NCBI GenBank assembly: GCA_024867545.1
Contig: JANFNE010000004.1
Location: 496,001-560,000 of the forward strand
DNA from: Phytopythium helicoides
Lineage: Eukaryota; Oomycota; Peronosporomycetes; Pythiales; Pythiaceae
Length of the DNA: 64,000 bases
Direction of reading: 5' to 3'
The notes below the pieces were generated by a model. That model made no database searches and was not told the origin of the DNA. It saw only the letters and a program-made list of their open reading frames with translations. Below are positions 54,497 to 64,000 of this stretch, one piece after another. Both the position numbers and the translations under genes were made by a program. How positions within the stretch are numbered: position 1 is the stretch's first letter; each line of letters begins with the position of its first letter.

Positions 54497-54557
54497 CTGA
54501 AATTATATCCACCCGTTCCGACTCGATCGTCCGACTTCCCGCGGGGAGGAGCTCCTC

Positions 54558-56166
54558 ATGGCGCCACTAAGCGACCTGCCAGCTCCGCTCCTCGCCCCAC
54601 AGCCAAGCGCCATGCCGTCGGGCTTCGACGTGCACGTGCTGGGCCCTGGCGGCGGCATGTTCGTGGTGGAGGATGACTCACCCAGCCACGACCGCACCAC
54701 GTACAACTTTCCGGCGCAGGCGAGCTTCAACGGCGGATCCAGCCCCGGCAGCGGTGGTGGAAAGCTCAGCTCGCTCTCCATGGTGCGCCCGTCGTCCATG
54801 GCAATCCTGCGCGCCAACGACAACGACCCGCTGGCCTTTCGACCAGCTTGGAGGCGCCAACGCGGGCAACAGCGAGCGCCCCAGCTGGTGGGAGAAGCCC
54901 GACATTGAGCTGCAGAACCTCGCGTGCGCAGACCTCATGGTGCTCTTCTTCGAGGCTATCGTGCTCTCGCTGCTACCGACCGGCGTGCTGCTCGCAGCAG
55001 TCTATGCAGACAGCTTCGACGCACTGCCGTACATCTACGCCGTGCTCGTCGCGCTCGCAGGGATACGAGTTCGCGTGGCTCGCCTACCGCGTGCGCCTGC
55101 GACTCTTCCTGCCATTCAAGCTGCACGAGAAGCAGACGTCGAGGGACCTGTACGCCCAGATCATCTGCTACTCGGTCGACCTCAGCACCACGGCCATCAC
55201 CCCCGTAGCCGAAAAGTGGTTTGGTGGACGCAAGGCGCTTGCAGTGTTCGTGCTCGCGTCGGCTGCCACGGCAGGAGCCGTCGCGCTCTGCTTTCTCCCC
55301 GGCAAGACGACCGATGCCCATCATATTCGTCGCACTCTGCACTTTCCTGGGCGTGTGGACCGCATCGCTCGCGCCCAACTTCCCGTCTGCGCTCGGCACC
55401 GTCATCCGCTACACGTACTTCTTTCTCGCGACGCTGAATGTGGTGCTTACCAAGAAGAACGACGCGTACTACCTCTTCGGGAGCTCCGGAACCGTGAGCA
55501 ATGATGATGACGACGCGTCCACGAACACCATTTCCGACAAGTACCTAGCAGTCGTGATCGAGCCGTTCACACTGCTGCTTGTCGGTGCGGCTGTGCTCAT
55601 GATCACTCGAGTTCTCACGTGCAAGGAGACCATGGAGTCGGCGGTACTGGCAGTCATGGACGTGTTTGGTCTGCTCTACCTCGGGTGCTTTGCCTGCAAC
55701 ACTCACCTTTTTCTCGCGGTCACCGACCGCAGACGGCAAGCACGTGCTAGCAGCGTTCTTTGTCATTGTCTGGAGCTCCGAGTTTGGCAGCTTCCTGTTC
55801 GAGCGCGCTCTTAAGGCCGCGCAGTTCCCGTGGACGCACCCACTTCGACCGCGCATTTCGACGCGACTGAACTACGAGAAGCTGGTCGGCGCTGTGGGCT
55901 GCGCCATTGCTGCCGTGTATTTGCTGGCTGAAGTCGTCGAGTTCGACATGTCGACTGGGTTTGTCGCGCTTATCGCGTCAGCTGCCGTCGTCTTCAGCCA
56001 CATGTGCAAGTTGTTGCTCATTAGTCTCAAGAAGGTAGCCAAGGTTCGCGTCACAGGCCGTTACTATTTGCGCGTTGGAGGTGGGCTGCTCGACCGCATG
56101 GACACGGTGCTGTTCATGGCTGTTGTCTTCTGTCCCTTCTTCCAGCGCTCCATCTACGACGAGTAA
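54558..56166 (+). CDS. CDP-diacylglycerol synthase-like polytopic membrane protein
   Basis: About 530 residues. Seen: cytosolic Gly/Ser-rich start, then many hydrophobic segments (ADLMVLFFEAIVLSLLPTG; CTFLGVWTASLAP; LAAFFVIVWSSEFGSFLFE; MSTGFVALIASAAVVF) and near the end SLKKVAKVRVTGRYYLRV then GGGLLDRMDTVLF. The order FxxE/xxF ... EKxxGAxG ... SxxKx...xGGxxDRxD is that of phosphatidate cytidylyltransferases, which make CDP-DAG. But KD and PGHGG of the signature are not kept (VT, RVGGG), only DRxD. Four apparent single extra bases at 54840, 55060, 55313 and 55727 break the frame in succession; all are +1. The start at 54558 is likely. Confidence 0.6.
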
Positions 56167-56506
56167 GTCGTCAGATGCTGGTTTTCGTGCTGTAGGTGTC
56201 GTTCAGTGAGTACAGTGGCGAGTTCGTCGTAACACTTCCAATTTCAGTCGTGTATTTATCAGCGCAACAGTTGAGATCACACACGTTGCCATCCTGTTCC
56301 TTTTCAATCCCAGACTCTCGCATCGAAGGCGTCGTCCGAGTTTGCACCACGAGCTCAGCCTATACGCAAGAACAAGGCAATTCCACACAACAGAAATCGT
56401 GTTACACTTTCCATCGCATCACATGACACTGCAGGCTTTGCCCTCGTCATCATTCTCGTCCTCATCCACAGAGGCGGAGCTGGCACGAGGCTTAGCTTCA
56501 GCAGCA

Positions 56507-58325
56507 TCAACGGCCTGCCTCACTCGAGGTAACTGGGGCTGGGGTATCATCCTCACCTGATGCGGGTGGTGCTGCTTCGTGGCGCTTGACAGCAGCGCGA
56601 AGTCGCTCCACATCATCCATGGTCAGCACCGTGCTGTTGCGGATAACGAGATAGTCGTCGTTGCCCAGCGTCGAGACCTGCAGCTCCACTTTGCGCTGCC
56701 TGTCCTCGCCATCCACCTCCTCTAGGCCGAGCAGGTCAATCATAGTCTCCTGCATGAAAAGCGGGTGTTTCTTCAGCAGTCCAATTTGCGCGTTCAAAGC
56801 ACGCGTGAGCCACACAAGCTCCGTCGCATCCGCCACGTCAGGCTCACCCTTGCGGAACACCACCTGCCGACGGATACATCTTCTCGCCGCGGAGGTTGGC
56901 GATTGCAAACCCGTGCTTGTCAATGTCATCCAAGTCGTCGAATGGCACGGATGTGAGGGGTCCGTACAGGATCGAAATCTCCTTCACTCCCCACTTGATC
57001 GGCCCCCCAGCAGTTGTCGCACTATCCGCCGGCATGCAGCTGATCTTGTGGTCGGGCCAATGGCCACGCTGGCACGCTGCACCGCAGTAGAATGTCGACT
57101 TGCAGCGTGTGCAGCGCTTGAGCTCCTTACCCGCCGCCGCCTTCTTATCGCAGAACGCACAGCGACGAAGCTCCGGGTTTTCGAGTAATGCCAGCTTCTC
57201 CCCACGTGGAAGCACTCGGCGCTCAAGGTCTGCACGGGTGTAGAACAATGCAAGACCGCGAATGTGCGCATCAGCCGTCTTGGTGCCAATTACTGACGTG
57301 AAGATCGTGCCTCGGCCGACGTGATGGCGCTTGTCGATGCGTAACTCGTCATCTCCAACTGCATCAACCTGTAGTGCTTGACGTTCAGCAAGCTTGTTCC
57401 ATGGCTCAAGCTCCGCATATTCAGCGCACGCAGCGTAGAACCCACGGAGCAGCTCAGTGGTGATGCCGGATCCTGTCTTCATACCTGGGCGGCTGCTGAC
57501 TTCTGCGACGGAAGCCAGGTCGTTGCGCACGAGATGGTTCGAGAGCTCTCTGCATGCACAACAATTGTAAGTGTCGATCCAATACAATAAGTGCTGCGGC
57601 AACTCGAGGACACATACTGGATGTACGCATCGATTCCCTCCGACTCGGAGAGGTACGAGCACTCGATGTTGAGCGCGGCGTACGACTTGCGCAGCTGGCC
57701 GACAAAGTTCTTGTCTGGGAAAACGATCTTGTCGGGTCGGTGCTGCGGTGTATTGCTCGGCGGCTCGACCATTGCGTGCAGCGTGAGGTCGAGCACGGTC
57801 TTGGGCGATGGATACACCTCAGGCGGGTCGCAGATCTTCTTGCTCACAACCTGGCCGAGCGGGTACAGGTTGTTGACGAGAATGCAGTACGGGCGGCAGG
57901 GCACCGCGTTGTCCCCATCATCCGCGCCAGAGCTCGACGCCGACCAGACGCGCAGCTTGCGCACGACGATCTGCCAGACCTCGAGCTGCTTCTTCTCGAG
58001 CTTCTTGTAGCGCTCCACCTGCGCCTGCGTCAGCAGCAGCTCCGTGCTCACCACAATGTCCGCTAGCGTCCACCGCGACCCATCAGCGTCCACCTCAGCC
58101 AGACATCCCGCGAATAAGAGCTACACACCGTCGCCCTCGACGTCAAACTGCGTTGGCACGCGCGGCACCGCGGCGCCCTCATCGTCCGAGTCCGAGTCGA
58201 TCTGGGGGCCAAAACCGCGTCAGTTGGGCGGGAAATCGCGCTGGCAGCGGCTGCAGACGCCTCCGCACCTCGAACTTGCTCCACTTCTCGTACTTTTGGC
58301 TCAGGAACTGCTCCTTGCCCGCCAT
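56507..58325 (-). CDS. MYND zinc-finger protein
   Basis: Start MAGKEQFLSQKYEKWSKFE at 58325; an intron of about 70 nt; then IDSDSDDEGAA; a second intron whose donor is uncertain; then VDADGSRWTLADIVV, a long N-terminal domain (PYCILVNNLYPLGQVVSK; VFPDKNFVGQLRKSYAAL), an intron near 57610-57550, then ELSNHLVRNDLASVAEVSSR and the MYND finger CAFCDKKAAAGKELKRC, CKSTFYCGAACQRGHWPDHK, all seven Cys and the His in place. A C-terminal domain follows to TGA 56507. MYND fingers bind proline-rich peptides, often in transcription or chromatin. Near 56870 one extra base (CCGTCGG) splits KMYP from RQVVFRKGEPD. No SET domain seen. Downstream, 56167-56506 shows nothing. Confidence 0.78.
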
Positions 58326-58511
58326 TGCCACGCGGCACTTGCTGCTGATGGACGTCACTTGGAATGTGTTCTGGAAGCATGGAGGGGAACGTCACACTAG
58401 AGGGAGATTCGCCAAAATCCTTATACAAGAGACGTGAACCCATGTGGCTGTACCCATGCCGCAGCGTATCTTGTTGACGTCCTTTCAAGTCCGCAGGGAG
58501 CTTCGAGCGGA

Positions 58512-59820
58512 ATGGAGGAGGTCGCTGCTGTAGCTGATGCAGCACAAGCTTCCCAGAAGGTTAAAGAGATGGAGTCCGTTAGCAAAGAAGGACTGAAGGA
58601 GGAGCAGACGCGGACTGCGTCGGTGTCTTTCAGCGAGACGCTCAAGGATGAGACCAAGCAGACGCCGAGAGCTGGAAGCGAGGCACAAGCGCACTGGAGC
58701 GCGGTCCAAGTAGCGCTGAGCGACTTTATGGAGACTGTCGAGGCGCAGGTGGGGTTGGTACTCCTGATCACTTTCGACGTCTGCGTGTCTGCGGTGCGGC
58801 TTTATCTCCAGATGCGAGGTGAGCTGGCGGAAGCGCGGCAGTCACGACACTACGCAGCGGACGATCTACCAGTTACCTCTCCATTCGTTGAACTAGCTCA
58901 AGCGATCATCGCTCGAGTATTGAGCACCTTCTCTGCCTTGGCAATGGGTGTTTTTGTACTCGAGCTGGTCGTGCTGTTCATCGTCTTCAAGCGACAATTT
59001 GTTGCGCATGCTGGATACACGTTCGATGCAGTGCTTGTGGTGGTCATGATTGCCATTGAGACTTGGACGGACACAAAAGGTGAACGGGTTTAGTATCAAG
59101 CTGATTCTTCAGTCTCTAACACTACCTGATCACGTAGGAGCTCGCCTGGCAGGTATCCTGCGAGTTTGGCGAGTCTTTCGCGTGGTCAGCATTATTGTCG
59201 AGCGAGAACGCGACGCGCACGACGCAGCAAGAGCAGAGCTCCAGCTAGAAAAAGCGGTGTGTGCATGAACTTTTGGTAAGGTTGTCTTCGTGATCGCCTA
59301 ATTGAAACAGGAAATGCTGGAACTTCTTTAGAACACCATGCAACTGCGAATGGAAATGCTCACAGCAGAAGAATCGCTCAAGCGAGAGTACGCGTCTCGA
59401 GAGGGCCTCGAACGACTGCTCTATGATTACAAGGACGAAGTGGCAACGCTCAAGGAGGCGCTAGAGATTGCAGCTCAAGCTGTAGCTGAAGCCGAGATGA
59501 TCAGCGCGTATCGAACCGGCGAGACCGCTGTCAGCCAGTTGAAAGAGACTACAGCCACTCAAATCGACGAGCAGCAATACTACAGCAGCAGTATAGGTGA
59601 AGAACTCTACCAAGCGCAAATCGACGGTCAAGATGCGTCTGAGGACAACAGCTACAATGGGTACTATGAATACCGGTACGGTGAAGATAAATCAATGGAG
59701 GCCTCCACTGACTTATCTATTGCGGAGGAGAAGCAGTCCGTGCTATCCGACGACCCTGAGAGCGACTTCGAAGACGCTATCGAGAGCGCTGTGGTTGAAC
59801 CTTCCGAGCCAAGTGGATAG
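58512..59820 (+). CDS. HVCN1: Voltage-gated proton channel, Hv1-like, with C-terminal coiled coil
   Basis: Exons: 58512-59079, 59138-59256, 59332-59820. Seen: long acidic N-terminus; S1 VGLVLLITFDVCVSAVRLYL with an Asp at the place of the Hv1 selectivity Asp; S2 about MGVFVLELVVLFIVFKRQF; S3 YTFDAVLVVVMIAIETW; S4 RLAGILRVWRVFRVVSIIV, which holds the RxWRxxR signature of Hv1 channels. After S4 a long heptad-rich helix (ERERDAHDAARAELQLEKA, then LTAEESLKREYASREGLERLL), as in Hv1 dimers, then an acidic tail. No pore domain. First junction G|GA restores GARLAG; second is phase 0 with CTTTAG as acceptor. An in-frame Met occurs upstream at 58434. Role: acid extrusion, pairing with NADPH oxidase in other organisms. 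Confidence 0.75.
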
Positions 59821-60211
59821 TCAAGATTTCCAGGACGGGTCTGATTCAACTAGGAAAAAAGGACAGCAAATACACTCATTTCATCACTCGGTGAAGTACT
59901 GTACTAAACCTTTTGCTGCCGTTGAGTAGGGACCGAGGTCTTGTGCTAGCACTGCGCGCTTGATTTCTAATGAGGTTCAAGTTGTGCATAAGCGAGATCG
60001 CATCAGCGTTTGTCTCGGTGTTTGTAGTCGTATCACGCCACCATTCGCAGATCGTTGTTGAAGTCATGGAAAGACCGTGCCTTGCCGATCGTCAGCATAG
60101 TTTCGTGTACACACTCCCGCCTAGCCGAGTAGATACGAAGCAGTCATACAGTATTTGCGTGAGCATTGCTGCTCAGTCTGCAATTTCATCAAGTACAAGT
60201 GGTAGCCCACG
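59821..60211. other. Intergenic between proton channel and GH1 gene
   Basis: About 390 bases, presumably terminator of one gene and promoter of the next. No gene or repeat seen. Confidence 0.5.
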
Positions 60212-61921
60212 ATGCGCTTCTCGTCCAAGGGAGTACTTCGCTTCGGAGTGACTACCGCTGCTCTAATGGTGACCACAGGCGCTCAATCATGTGGAGATGC
60301 ATCGGTGGCGGAAGTTCCCAGCCCCTCAAGCTCAACCAGTGAAAGTGAATCGATCTCTGTCCCAACCGCTTCGCCGTCGTCGCCAAGTAGCAGTCCTGCC
60401 ACTGGATCTTCGTCATCTCATTCGAGCTCTGGTGGCAGCAGCAGCGGAACAACTATGTGCTTTCCGGACGGCTTCTTCTTTGGTGCTGCAACGTCTGCGT
60501 ACCAAGTTGAGGGTGGAGTCAATGCCACAGGCCGCACGCCTTCGATCTGGGAAATTGCTTGTCAAAGTGGCGATATGGAGTGTGCAAACGTTGCTGACGA
60601 CTTTGTGAATCGGTACGAGAGCGACATTGAGCTCATGCAAGCGGATGGGTACGGAGCATTTCGTCTTTCTCTATCGTGGTCTCGGATCATGACGTGGAGC
60701 AACGAGACCCAGCGCATGGTGGCCAACCCGGAGGGAATTGCGTTCTACCACTCGATGATTGATGAGCTCCTTGCTGCTGGCATGGAGCCCGTGGTGACGA
60801 TGTTTCATTGGGATACTCCGTACGAGCTGTATGCTCTCGGAGACTTCCTGAACGCGTCAATTGTTGATCACTTTGTTGACTACGCAGACGTCGTGTTGAA
60901 GGAGTACGGACAGAAGATCAAATTTTGGTCAACGATCAATGAGCCCCATTCGTACATCAGCATTGTGTACATCTGGATGTACCTACCTGAGGTTGCGCCG
61001 GACTCCGACTCTGACGAATACGAGGCTGCGCACAACCTGATTCTGGCCCATGCTTCTGCCGTTCAGCGCTTTCGTGAGCTCCAATCTAGCGGTATTGTCT
61101 TGTCTGAAGCCAAGATCAGCATCGTTGTATCCGGGGGTGGCGTGCCGTTGAACACAAGTGACCCAGCAGATGTCGAAGCTGCTGACCGATTCATGCAATT
61201 CAAGGTTGGTTGGTGGCTCTCTCCTTTGGTGACTGGTGATTACCCTGCTACAATGCGAGAGCGTGTTGGTGATAGACTGCCTACCTTCTCCGAGGAGGAA
61301 GCAGCACTGGTCAAAGGCTCCTACGATCTGTTCATGTACAACTTTTACTACGCAGATCAGATCACTGATTGTGCATCCGCGACATCCGATACGAACTGCT
61401 CGTCGCTGTCAGCCGGTTGGAGTGCAGACATGGGAGTCGATAGCTCCCACACACCATCAGATGCCGTGTACGCAAACCAATCCAGCGGTCTATGCTCTGG
61501 GCACTTTGGTTACCCTCCGTCGTACCTCGACTGTATTGAGTGGGTCTACTCGCAAGACACGAGCACGACCATTATGCTGACGGAGAACGGATGGTGCGGA
61601 AACTCGACCATCGACAACCAGGACCAACTCTGGTACTTCCGCACGCACTTGGAACAAGTATACAAGGGCATCTACGAGAAGAACATCCCAATTGTCGGCT
61701 ACCTAGCGTGGAGTCTACTTGACAACTTTGAATGGGGGTCGTACGACTCTCGCTACGGTTTGTACTACGTAGACTACCCAGAGAACATTGGGGACGCCGA
61801 TTTGTATTCGCTCCCTTCGACGGAGCTCACGCGCACACCACGTTCAGCTGCCAAGTTCTTCAGCTCGGTCGCTACGACAGGCTGTTTGGAAGTCGCGGAG
61901 GAGGACTTGAAGTGGCTGTAA
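60212..61921 (+). CDS. Secreted GH1 beta-glucosidase
   Basis: 569 residues, one clean exon. Seen: signal-like start (MRFSSKGVLRFGVTTAALMV), a Ser/Pro-rich linker (PSPSSSTSESESISVPTASP), then the GH1 barrel: FPDGFFFGAATSAYQVEGG, YGAFRLSLSWSRI, VVTMFHWDTPYEL, STINEPHSY (acid/base Glu), MLTENGWCG (nucleophile Glu) and LDNFEWGSYDSRYGLYYVDY. Both catalytic glutamates are in place. It hydrolyses beta-glucosides such as cellobiose or plant glycosides, outside the cell. Several Asn-X-Ser/Thr sites support secretion. It would supply glucose to sugar carriers such as the SWEET protein here. Confidence 0.92.
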   Translation: MRFSSKGVLRFGVTTAALMVTTGAQSCGDASVAEVPSPSSSTSESESISVPTASPSSPSSSPATGSSSSHSSSGGSSSGTTMCFPDGFFFGAATSAYQVEGGVNATGRTPSIWEIACQSGDMECANVADDFVNRYESDIELMQADGYGAFRLSLSWSRIMTWSNETQRMVANPEGIAFYHSMIDELLAAGMEPVVTMFHWDTPYELYALGDFLNASIVDHFVDYADVVLKEYGQKIKFWSTINEPHSYISIVYIWMYLPEVAPDSDSDEYEAAHNLILAHASAVQRFRELQSSGIVLSEAKISIVVSGGGVPLNTSDPADVEAADRFMQFKVGWWLSPLVTGDYPATMRERVGDRLPTFSEEEAALVKGSYDLFMYNFYYADQITDCASATSDTNCSSLSAGWSADMGVDSSHTPSDAVYANQSSGLCSGHFGYPPSYLDCIEWVYSQDTSTTIMLTENGWCGNSTIDNQDQLWYFRTHLEQVYKGIYEKNIPIVGYLAWSLLDNFEWGSYDSRYGLYYVDYPENIGDADLYSLPSTELTRTPRSAAKFFSSVATTGCLEVAEEDLKWL

Positions 61922-62249
61922 ACCGCTCAGCTTGAAGGCGTCGAGCGCTGCACATGACAACTTTAGGCTCTGCGTGTTGAGTTTGGTCACCAACCAACCG
62001 CATTTTCATTTTTCAATCATGGCCGCTGAGGATAACATCAACAAAGTGGACTTTGACGATGCAGAATACACTGACTGAGTGACAGGATCACGACTGCGGT
62101 GTGTTTGAAGGACTACTATGTTAGGTAGTTGTACAGCGTTTGGACGGGACTGAAATTCGGGTTTGTGAACGCAACGATTCCCCAAAGCACCCCAACGAAG
62201 TAAAAGTTACTGAATCGCTTTCTTTCTTTGCTTATGCGAACGTTCGAGT
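61922..62249. other. Intergenic, convergent region
   Basis: Between the GH1 gene and the convergent COA1/TIM21-like gene. A 19-codon frame MAAEDNINKVDFDDAEYTD begins at 62020, too short to support alone. Confidence 0.4.
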
Positions 62250-63550
62250 TTATGCGTCGGGAGCACTGCCACTTGCAAGCAAGTTGATGGTCTTGGCATT
62301 TTTCTCCTTGCGCTTCTCGTTACGAGGGACGGAAAGCACAAGCGTCGAGAACTTCCACGACGTACCCGGGGTCGCCATGATGCTGTTGCTGGCCTCAGCA
62401 GTTGCGCCGTCGCTCTCCTTCTTGAACGCCTTGACGATCAGTGTGCCCTCGCCCTTTGGCCCTCGACATGTGATGGTGTAGTTGGCCGCTTCGTGTGTCA
62501 GCGAGCCAACATAGTCTTTGCGGTTGCTCTTGATCGGGTGACCAAGCCATTGACGAGCCAGGTCATGGTTGTTGACGTGGTCTAGGACGAGCTTGTGCAC
62601 GTAGAACGGTCGGTTGCGCAGGATACGGATCACGAAGAAGGAAGATACACCACCGATGACGACTCCGCCGATGACAGGGAACAACAGCTTCTTGCCGAGC
62701 GACTCGGACTTTTTGTGCGTAACCACAGACTCATCCTGCATGAACGACTCGAGCGCCGAGAACTGATCGCCGTTCGGGAGCGTCACCTGGAGTAGCTCAA
62801 AGCGCACTGGATCCGAGTCGCTGCTGTCGTCGGCCGCCTCGCCGTCGCCTTGGCGTTGTTGCTTTCGGTACGCGACGGTCAAAGTGCCCCTAACCAAAGA
62901 AGAGTCGATTGTCACGAATCCTCTCCACTAGTTCATCATAGCAGTGAGGGCCCACGCACTTGTCACCAACGACGCGGAACGAGCCCGCTGAAGCCGCTGC
63001 CACAGGGTCGCTCGCGTCGTCCTCGTAGCTCGTGATCTGCCCAAAGCATTGATGAGACCGTCAACAAACAAAACACCTCGCAACCTGCAAATGGCGAGCG
63101 GCAACTCCACCTTCTCAAACTCCTTGGGGTACCCGACGGCCTCGAACACGCGTCGGTCCTTGACGACTGCGCGCTTGGCCATGTTGAACACGCGCACGCT
63201 CTACTCCATTTCACCGTCAGTCGCAGTCCACAGCTCGCTCGCCGCCGCGCCAAGCCCCGCACCTCGTCGGCCACCTCGTCCCTGGCCTTGTACCGAGCAA
63301 TCGTCGCCATGGCCGCCAGCCCCACCGAGATGTAGCCCAGCAGCATGCGCATCGTGGGCGACATGCCCGACCGGTCCACGCCTTGCCGCAGCCCCAGCGG
63401 CTCCTGCGAGCCACCGCTCAGCGCCCGTCGCGACACCTGCGCATCGGCCGCAAGCGGAGCCTTCCAGGCGACGTTTGAGCCCACGCAGAGCCCCGTAGAG
63501 CGCCCACAGGCCGCCACAGCGCGCCGAGAGAGCAGCGCCACGCGCATCAT
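62250..63550 (-). CDS. Mitochondrial COA1/TIM21-like protein
   Basis: Exon 1 63550-63263: presequence-like MMRVALLSRRAVAACGRSTG, a transmembrane segment MLLGYISVGLAAMATIA, ending at DEVADE; exon 2 63200-63085: SVRVFNMAKRAVVKDRRVFE, GYPKEFEKVELPLAI; then a junction I could not fix (either acceptor near 63040), SYEDDASDP, a probable 76-nt intron, and RGFVTIDSSLVRGTLTV. After a second membrane segment (LLFPVIGGVVIGGVSSFFVI) a repeat of the same fold follows: HPIKSNRKDYVGSLTHEAAN, CRGPKGEGTLIVKAFKK, WKFSTLVLSV. The lG.pi ... v.G.kG.G.v.v.a pattern is that of COA1 (cytochrome oxidase assembly) and TIM21 (presequence translocase). Two such domains in one protein are unusual. Confidence 0.65.
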
Positions 63551-64000
63551 GAGGGTCCGAGGCTCACCAGTGTGGCGTTCACGGCAATCCTCGCTTACAG
63601 ACTATGACGTATGAAAGGATGGACGTATAGTTCTTTCGCCTTGCTAACCGCCAGTCATTTTTTCCCCTGCCAGTCGCCGCCTTGAATGGCTTGATGCTCA
63701 TTCCGGAATCGAGTTGGTCGAGCTCAAGTCGCTGCGTGTTTGTGTGTGTGTTGGAGAGAAGACCGCCACGCTCTATGTCAGGAGATTGTTTGCTCTTTCC
63801 GTAGCGTAATTTCTGTTACAGGCGTGGAAGAGGAAGGCGCGAGCGGGGTGCCGGGCTCGTTCTGAGCCCAACTTCCCCGACTCGATCAGGCGCTGATGAG
63901 AGTGGAGCGCGTCTTGCAGTAGGCGCGCGCCTAGATCAGCTTCTTACATATTTTTTTTCTTTCTCTTTTGATCACTTGTACCCTGCACGCTTCCTGTTCA
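63551..64000. other. Right end of window, no gene supported
   Basis: Promoter region of the COA1-like gene, then about 400 bases with no supportable frame and a pyrimidine-rich end (TTTTTTTTCTTTCTCTTTTG near 63950). Confidence 0.4.

Overview
The window looks like nuclear DNA of an oomycete, most likely of the Pythium/Phytophthora type. That placement is an inference from gene content, not proven. The evidence is compact, GC-rich, closely packed genes; short GT-AG introns (mostly 55-80 nt); secreted enzymes with Ser/Thr-rich linkers (pectate lyase, GH1 glucosidase, purple acid phosphatase); SWEET and ABCC transporters; and transposase-derived genes. I saw no tRNA or rRNA gene and no CRISPR array.

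Layout. 1-6.0 kb: most of an ASPM-like spindle/microcephaly protein (minus strand; its C-terminus lies beyond the left edge), divergent from an ABCC/MRP transporter (6.6-10.6 kb). 11.5-22.0 kb: a tandem array of a 4.41 kb unit (two full copies and a partial third) carrying a divergent family with a PD-(D/E)XK/Uma2-like motif pattern; one member per full unit is intact and the others are disrupted. A truncated F-box gene abuts the array. 22.9-32.5 kb: housekeeping and secreted genes (purple acid phosphatase, short-chain acyl-CoA dehydrogenase, fused double GST, Rab escort protein, ribosomal P1). 32.7-36.6 kb: a second, inverted ABCC gene whose last nucleotide-binding domain is almost identical to that of the first. 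37-43 kb: an AT-hook protein, an RNA polymerase III RPC7-like subunit, a doubtful small gene, and a pectate lyase with two catalytic domains. 43.7-53.3 kb: a broken hAT/BED transposase, SWEET, FKBP, a degenerate HAD-like protein, and three Tc1/mariner-type transposase-derived genes (two convergent, one decayed). 53.5-63.6 kb: LicD/fukutin-like protein, CDP-diacylglycerol-synthase-like membrane protein, MYND-finger protein, Hv1-like voltage-gated proton channel, GH1 beta-glucosidase, and a mitochondrial COA1/TIM21-like protein.

The secreted hydrolases with the SWEET carrier fit carbohydrate and phosphate scavenging from plant tissue. Most neighbours are functionally unrelated housekeeping genes. 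Recurrent CCAAT boxes sit between or upstream of several genes.

Sequence quality. Many conserved genes are broken in frame by what look like single added bases (about 18 sites, mostly in C/G doublets or runs), while other long genes are intact. I treat these mainly as base-calling or assembly errors and note each where it occurs. In-frame stops, 7-8 bp duplications and relics in the array and the transposases look like real decay.
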